From: G965261475 sp965261475 [NCBI: bacterium]
GTDB lineage: Bacteria > SAR324 > XYD2-FULL-50-16
Direction of reading: 5' to 3'
Length of the DNA stretch: 64,000 bases
NCBI GenBank assembly: GCA_965261475.1
Contig: OZ253454.1
Location: 496,001-560,000, forward strand
The translations under genes were made by a program, and so were the position numbers. Numbering within the stretch: the stretch's first letter is position 1; each line of letters begins with the position of its first letter. Positions 63,507-64,000 of this stretch are shown one piece after another. The notes under the pieces were generated by a model. It saw only the letters and a program-made list of their open reading frames with translations. It was not told the origin of the DNA and ran no database searches.

Positions 63507-64000
63507 ATGGAATTAGATTTATCAGGAATTCGTTTTCTTTTTATTTCAAAGGATATTGTTTTTTTAAGAACTAAAAAGAATGAGCTAAAGAATAACTATA
63601 ATGCAGAAGTTTTAGTTAGCAATGATTTTGAACAAGGCGCATCTATTTTAGAAACAGAAAATCCTCAAGTTGTAGTTTGTCTTTTTACGAACAAACAAGA
63701 AACATTATCTTTTATTCGTATATTTCAAAAACTAATACCGCAAGGAATACTTTATTTTTATTTTGAAGACGATACTAGAGCAGATATTTTGTCGACTCCA
63801 GAGTTTATTTTTTATAAAAATAAGATAGGTTTTTTAACTACCCCAATTCAATGGGAAAAAGTTTTTGCAAAGATCCATCAAAAACTTTCCTATAGGTTAA
63901 CAGGTGTAGCTAATTTAACTCCAGAAATTAAACAGTTGCAGTATTTTCTCTTGTTTCGCTCCCATAAGATGCAAAGAGGATTAAAATTTTTACCCAAGAT
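63507..64000 (+). CDS. Protein of unknown function, 3' end outside window
   Basis: The ATG at 63507, three bases after the SPL-like gene's stop, opens a frame that runs off the window (164+ residues). The visible part has an alternating strand/helix pattern with VVVCLFTNKQE and GILYFYFEDDTRAD. This loosely recalls a response-regulator-like receiver fold, but no phospho-acceptor motif is certain. It is probably an operon partner of the upstream gene. Confidence 0.6.
   Translation, partial: MELDLSGIRFLFISKDIVFLRTKKNELKNNYNAEVLVSNDFEQGASILETENPQVVVCLFTNKQETLSFIRIFQKLIPQGILYFYFEDDTRADILSTPEFIFYKNKIGFLTTPIQWEKVFAKIHQKLSYRLTGVANLTPEIKQLQYFLLFRSHKMQRGLKFLPK

Noticed and set aside
1-64000. CRISPR array, insertion sequences, prophage, rRNA operon
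   Set aside because: No regularly spaced repeats, transposase or integrase motifs, terminal inverted repeats or rRNA cores were seen.

Overview
This window is a strongly A+T-rich chromosomal segment (roughly 30% G+C by eye) using the standard genetic code, with TGA as a stop. The best lineage clue is a pair of genes that look like spirochaete cytoplasmic filament protein A (CfpA), clustered with a pyruvate-phosphate-dikinase-like gene. As I recall, cfpA and ppdK are also close neighbours in Treponema pallidum. I therefore read the host as an AT-rich, probably host-associated spirochaete. Unlike typical treponemes it looks respiratory: it has a c-type cytochrome, a menaquinone-type prenyltransferase (menA), hemB, class II fumarase and an oxygen-dependent urate oxidase (PuuD). 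I see no rRNA, CRISPR array, insertion sequence, prophage or flagellar gene.

Layout. 1-440: end of a BCCT transporter. 598-4168: an asymmetric heterodimeric ABC exporter. 4272-5883: a polar amino acid ABC uptake pair without its ATPase. 5915-9887: a divergent pair, an outer-membrane barrel and a large membrane protein of unknown function. 9951-17817: the cytoplasmic filament cluster (promoter, cfpA1, 41-codon ORF, 329-aa conserved-looking protein, PPDK-like protein, cfpA2, cytochrome c), closed by a bidirectional terminator. 17860-24625: clpB and fumC (minus), hemB and PP2C (plus), rodA (minus). 24778-33478: a degenerate 5'-nucleotidase-like protein, menA, an orphan protein, proC, eno, an exported barrel-like protein and an XPB-type helicase. 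33559-33924: RNase P RNA. 34025-36033: smpB, two overlapping tiny membrane ORFs and a divergent OYE-like protein. 36257-42368: an envelope and quality-control run (DnaJ-TPR, dacB, DUF2062, M23 peptidase, hflK, hflC, RRM protein). 42407-47470 (minus): molybdate-type ABC pair, mazG, DUF547, dapB, recA. 47648-53799: ridA, Na+/H+ antiporter, tRNA-Gly, tRNA-Cys, secG and three envelope genes including a PpiC chaperone. 53984-59767: a complete-looking urate import and degradation operon. 59974-64000: phosphohexomutase, thiamine pyrophosphokinase, an SPL-family radical SAM protein and a truncated last gene.

How the genes work together. The urate operon encodes a permease, urate hydroxylase with a fused cytochrome c (PuuD), 5-hydroxyisourate hydrolase, OHCU decarboxylase, allantoinase (PuuE) and a class III aminotransferase. 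Together they would turn imported urate into allantoate, passing electrons to a cytochrome c chain and yielding nitrogen.

The most unusual locus is the filament cluster. Two divergent CfpA paralogues flank a PPDK homologue whose PEP/pyruvate domain and phospho-histidine look intact but whose ATP-grasp half has lost key residues. This suggests a repurposed PEP-dependent phosphotransfer protein tied to the cytoskeleton. Two other proteins (24778-26181 and 35062-36033) also keep an enzyme fold while losing catalytic residues.
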